Origin: Dromaius novaehollandiae
Lineage: Eukaryota; Chordata; Aves; Casuariiformes; Dromaiidae
Length of the DNA: 64,000 nucleotides
Reading direction: 5' to 3'
NCBI RefSeq assembly: GCF_036370855.1
Contig: NC_088112.1
Span: 20,328,469 to 20,392,468, forward strand
Shown: in pieces, positions 59,974 to 64,000 of the stretch
Layout of the letters: every line of letters starts with the position of its first letter
Numbering within the stretch: position 1 is the stretch's first letter
Program-made: the position numbers and the translations under genes
Notes under the pieces: model-generated
The model's database searches: none
Seen by the model: the letters and a program-made list of their open reading frames with translations, nothing else
Told to the model about the DNA's origin: nothing

Positions 59974-62900
59974 GTGAGCGCGGCGGCGGGGTGAGGCGGC
60001 CGCGAGCGATGCCCGGCGGCGGGGCGGCCTGAGGGCGTTTCGAGGCTCCGCCGAACCCCCTCCCCGCGGTTTCGTTGAGTCTTTTTCAGCCCTTGGGAGC
60101 CCTCGCCGGCCGCCAAGGGCCTCCGGGCGGCGGGGCCGGGCGCGGGGAAGTGGCGGCGGGGTGTTTTCGCCGCGTGCGGTTCGATGTAACGGCTGGGTAG
60201 GCCCCGCCGGTGGCGGGCTGGAGCCGGGGCTGCGGGGTCGGGGTGGGGGGGCGCCTGTCGGCGGTCGCCTGCCCTGCGGCGCCGCGCCGCTCCCTCGCCT
60301 TCGGCAGCAGTTTCGCAGCCTGCTTAACTCTCCAGGCTTCCAGTCTCGTTTCTCTAACTCTTCTAGCCGCGTATCTGTTTTTAATGGCCCTCTTGTTTTC
60401 TAGAAAATAACCTTACGTTACTCCTCGAGCAGAGCCTCAAGCCCGTTTTCTTTCCCTTGAGCCTGTTGACTGCCTTTAACCGAATGCCAGTAAGAGATGC
60501 ATGTTTCCAGTGCAGTGAGTTTTTATTCGTTTCAGGTAGATCATTGGTTGGGCAGTGGAGAGAGAGAAATCACTGAAGGAAACGAAGGGAATATTTAACC
60601 TGTTGCGAGGAGACGCTCCTTGCTTGTTGGTCTGTGTTGTCAGTATGTGAAAAGGTCCAGCCAGTTCCATTCGTGCTCTCCCTCGCCTGGGGAGATGGGT
60701 AGGGAATAATGGAAGAAGAAATTCAGGATGAGGAGCAGAAATCTGTAGGGGGAACCAAGAACTTTTAATTTCAAAAATTCTGAAACGGCTCTGTTCTCTA
60801 AAAAGTTAATTTTCTTAGAGGATAGCTTTGTCGTATAATGTTTACCAAGAACACAACGTTGTTAGTTCTTCTGTCGCTATGATTAAACATTAAATTCTGT
60901 TTATTAAGTTGAGTCATCTCTGGAGTCCAGGCACTACTGTCTTACATCATCTGACAGTGTTGTGTGACTGTGAACAGTACAGCCTCCACTTAAAATGCCA
61001 AAAAGTTTTGAGAAGATACCATAAATCACTTATGGTTTGTTTAGCTGCTAAACTTGCTACAACTAGTAAAATAAAAAATCAAAACTTCTTTCTTTTGGGG
61101 ACAGGAGGAAATTATTTTTTCTTATTAATGTGGGATCTATATATATATATATATGAAATAAAGTTATGTTTGTTGTTTTATTGGACTGTTTTTTAATAGC
61201 ATATTTTTTTCCTTGATGTCAGTATCCTTCTAAAGAGCCAGCTCAATGTGACCCTATCTAGAATCTGAAATATCACAGTCATGAGATATGTAGATGTTAT
61301 TAGGTAGTTGTTATCATGTGATTTTTATGGAAAAGGTGGAAAGAGTCTTTGATTTGCTCCCTGACTTTCCTCCTTTTCAGTGAACACCTGAATGAAAAAT
61401 ATTTAAGAACCTGTCTTTTTTGACTTGCTCATTTTTACCATGAAAGAAATAGCTTTTGGAAAAGATAATTGTTTATCATAATTATATAGGAGTTCAGAAA
61501 TTGTAGTTAAAAGTTCTAGCCCTTTTTATGGGAGAGAGAGAGAGACTGATTGTAGTAATTTCTAGTGAATTAATTTGGCATGTATTTACACTTCTGGATA
61601 GTTTTTAAATTGAGTAAAGAAATCATATTGACTTGACTGTTAAAAACTTCTAGTGTCTTTAATGCTGGAAAAGCTACTCACTGTTTTTCCTAAAGGTTAG
61701 ATGACCGAGTGTGTGAGTGGAATTGAAGCTGCAAGCATTAGCTGTTGGGAATCCCTTACATTTAAGCAGATGTCCTTTTAAAAATTCCAGGTTAAAATGA
61801 TTACTTCTGTGTTTCCTGAAAAGATACTCATACGGGTCTCTTGGGGGACAATCGTAATACTGCACTCACCTCTACTTTTATTTGTAGCATCTGTTGGAAT
61901 AAAGACCAGAACTTCTCAGATGCTGTGTTAGTAAGAGAGACTTTCTCTGTATCCAGTATGCTCTGAATAGTCAGTATACTTGTTATATCCAATACATTTC
62001 TGTTAAACAGATGTATATAGTTGGGTCATTCGTAATATTAACTCTCCTTTTGAGTCAGCCAAATATTCAAGTTAATATTCTTTAAATGTCTTTTACATGC
62101 TCTTTAAAAAGAAATGTATCTTCCCCCCTCAGAATAACACTGCACTAAAGTTTAAGCTTTAACCACAGTTTATAGAAAATATTTTGGGGAGATGTATGCT
62201 TCCTTTTGAACTCCTTCTTTCACCTTTTAAGGTGTCCTACATTCACAACTCACTGTTTTGATTTCACTGTAAACTTACAGTGTAATAAATTCAGTTTTAC
62301 TTGATGATCTTGCGCTTTAGTGAATTTGCTCATTGACTGTGATGTCTGCTTCGGTAGTCTCAAAAATACTTAGATCCTCTTTGTAGAATAAGATTTGTCT
62401 TCTCCCTACCCAGTTTCTGATACTACAACAGTGGTGACAAATGGTGGTGTAAAGTGATAATTAAAGTGGTAGTTTCCTTATTTAAAAAAATAGTATTGCT
62501 ATAAATACAACAGAGATTATGCATTCTTTGAACTTCAGGTGCAGAGAAGTGTCATGTCTAGCTCAGTGGGATTAGTTAGGTCTTTTCTGTTTTACAGTTG
62601 GTTAAAATCTATTTCATGCTGGAAAAGTATGCCATGTAAACAAGGAGAAGCCTGTTGTAACTGATCCCGTGTAAATATACATATTTCATGAATAAAGTGA
62701 TTCAGTATCGTCTGTATAGTACTTTACTTATGAGTAGTTTGACACAAGCAATTGGTTGAATGATTCATTTCTAGAATCTGTAACTCTTCAGTGAGACATG
62801 GAGCTCCTTAGGAGCACTCAATGAAAGTATTGTCACTTAAAAAAAAAAAATTCTCGATGTGCCAAAAATACAAGGGAGGTATGGTTCTACTATTTAAATT

Positions 62901-64000
62901 ATGATACCTACTGGAAGTCTAAAATGTGTTTTTCATTTTTAAGGTGCCTCCTGATTTGAATCTAATAGTGAAGTGCTATGAGAAAGTTTGGTTTGTTTTT
63001 TGTTGTTTTTCAGGATTAAGAAACATTAACTACTTATAAACTCTCAGCACTTTTTTTCCCACTTTTTTTGGATAGAAAAGAGGGGATGCTGAGTCCTGCA
63101 TGTGATTTTAATGCTCACCTTGGTTTTTTTCTTAGTTCTGCAAAGCTATCCTAGCATTGGACAGATTATGCATTTGTTCTAAGGGTGCACTGTTGCTGAC
63201 TTTCTTCATTATAATAACTTGTTATAGGCAAGAGCCTTTCCTATACAAGCATATGTAAATGCTTGGGAGGAGAGGTGCTGGCACCCTGTGTCCCGACTGA
63301 AGGAGTTGTTGTGGCATGTTCTCATTTTCTTTTGGCAAAATACGCAAGGGAGAAAGATTTTAAAGCTCTCTTAGCTGCAGGAAAAGTTTTAGTGACCTGA
63401 GCAAAATCCCTGGGAGACAGCATGTGATGATGGAGAAAATACTGATCAAGTATGATCCTACAAGGCATCATAAATACACAGAGGGTGAGAGACGTGTCCC
63501 TGAAGTCCTAAGTCTGGAAAGTAAGCATGCTTAAATTTTTGAGGGACACCTTGGCATACTGATCTGGTAAGTGTGTCCTTCCAAACTTAAATGCCTGTCC
63601 CACTGAAGACTTCTTGAAGTTGCCAAAGTGCAGTTCTGCTTATGAACTCTAAAAAAGTTTGTAGTATGAATTATGCCCCGTCCATGGTATGATTTCTTGG
63701 CTGTAAAGTACCTGCTGTGTGAAAATTTTCATTTATAGTTGAAGTATTGCAAGCGAAGTTACTGTCTCGTGTTTAATATTAAATGTTTTTCATCCCTTTC
63801 TCAGTGTCTACAAAAGTGGAGGTGCCTCAGAAAAATATTTCCTCTAGAAGTGAGAATGGAACACTTCAAAATGTGACAGATGGCTTGCACAGTATAACGC
63901 CAACAAAAAAAGACGTGCCCCCAACAACAGCTAAAATCACTTCTGTGACTGCAGTAAAACCATCTACAGCAAAAGGTGATTCTCTGCTCAATGTTCTCTC
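59865..64000 (+). CDS. KCT2: KCT2/C5orf15-like type I membrane protein (5' part; runs off the right edge)
   Basis: Two exons are seen. Exon 1 (59865-59973) has a strong start context (AACATGG) and encodes 36 residues: a polar Ala-rich start, then a hydrophobic core (ALCLLLLLCGWALA) and an ALA-type cleavage site near residues 27-30, so a signal peptide. It ends before GTGAGC in phase 1. Exon 2 begins at 63805 after CTTTCTCAG, completes Val37 and stays open to the window end. It is rich in Ser, Thr, Pro and Lys, with three N-glycosylation sequons (N47-I-S, N54-G-T, N59-V-T) and no Cys, as in a disordered luminal or extracellular stalk. Human C5orf15 (keratinocyte-associated transmembrane protein 2) has the same design and, as I recall, lies directly downstream of VDAC1 on the same strand. 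The identity rests on synteny and composition, not on a strong residue match, because this ectodomain evolves fast. The transmembrane and tail part lies outside the window. Confidence 0.65.
60226..60251 (+). repeat. G-quadruplex motif downstream of the KCT2-like promoter
   Basis: Four G runs of 4, 4, 4 and 7 bases with loops of 4, 2 and 1 bases lie on the non-template strand, about 250 bases inside intron 1. Confidence 0.75.
61136..61154 (+). repeat. (TA)n microsatellite in KCT2-like intron 1
   Basis: About nine alternating TA units. Confidence 0.9.
63805..64000 (+). CDS. KCT2: KCT2-like exon 2 (start of ectodomain, partial)
   Basis: The acceptor TTTCTCAG and its phase fit exon 1. The frame is open for 196 bases to the edge. 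A possible donor, AAAAG followed by GTGATT at about 63977, could end it earlier, but the open frame continues past it. In human the corresponding exon is long. Confidence 0.7.

Larger units (their letters stand above)
59636..60310 (+). promoter_or_regulatory. CpG-island promoter of the KCT2-like gene
   Basis: A GC-rich, CpG-dense block with sharp edges spanning the first exon. It has no TATA box. It contains NRF-1-type palindromes at 59712, 59741 and 59793 and a YY1-type motif over the ATG, the pattern of housekeeping promoters. Transcription on the minus strand towards the VDAC1 end is possible but unsupported. Confidence 0.85.
59974..63804 (+). other. KCT2: KCT2-like intron 1 (3.8 kb)
   Basis: The first 350 bases are still CpG island and include a G-quadruplex motif at 60226-60251. 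The rest is AT-rich, with an (AT)n run at about 61136-61154, a (GA)n run at about 61533-61546 and an A12 run near 62839-62850. I recognise no other exon. Confidence 0.7.

Noticed and set aside
59554-60116. Long ORFs on both strands around the KCT2-like first exon.
   Set aside because: Same GC effect. Only the frame starting at 59865 gives a signal peptide and an in-phase splice to a sensible second exon.
1-64000. CRISPR arrays, phage, operons, endogenous retroviral genes or other exotic systems.
   Set aside because: No such repeats, gene clusters or gag/pol-like frames were seen. The sequence reads as ordinary vertebrate nuclear DNA.

Overview
The window is vertebrate nuclear DNA, most likely from a bird or another sauropsid. 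It carries one complete spliced gene, VDAC1 (+ strand), the first two exons of a second gene that I read as KCT2/C5orf15 (+ strand, running off the right edge), and about 41.8 kb of DNA upstream in which I find no convincing protein-coding gene. Three things suggest a bird or sauropsid. Introns are compact. Interspersed repeats are sparse, with no recognisable Alu, B1/B2 or mammalian L1 sequence and only a few ancient relics. The VDAC1 protein is very close to the mammalian one but not identical.

Layout. Positions 1-41.8 kb are intergenic or regulatory DNA with microsatellites, one exact 52-bp tandem duplication, GC-rich CpG-dense patches near 4.1-4.5 and 5.2-5.35 kb, and degraded old repeats. 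At 41.8-42.8 kb is the VDAC1 CpG-island promoter with a GC-box array and a non-coding first exon. The eight VDAC1 coding exons lie between 48877 and 58054 and join in phase to a 283-residue protein, with a poly(A) signal at 58883. From 59.6 to 60.3 kb is a second CpG island with three NRF-1-type motifs and a YY1-type motif over a start codon. It opens a gene whose first exon encodes a signal peptide. Its second exon (63805 to the window end) encodes a Ser/Thr/Pro-rich, N-glycosylatable ectodomain.

The tandem same-strand order VDAC1 then KCT2/C5orf15 agrees with what I recall of human 5q31, where TCF7 lies on the other side of VDAC1. TCF7 would then be expected beyond the left edge on the minus strand, and the large upstream interval would be the VDAC1-TCF7 intergenic space. 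VDAC1 makes the outer-membrane pore for ATP/ADP and metabolites. The KCT2-like product is a secretory-pathway membrane protein with no direct functional tie to VDAC1, so their closeness (under 1 kb from poly(A) site to the next promoter) is positional.

I found no operon, CRISPR array, phage, toxin or other undescribed system. The unusual items are mainly non-coding: G-quadruplex-prone runs just downstream of both promoters, a CpG-rich 23-bp minisatellite in VDAC1 intron 1, orphan CpG-rich patches, and two copies of an old inverted-repeat family.
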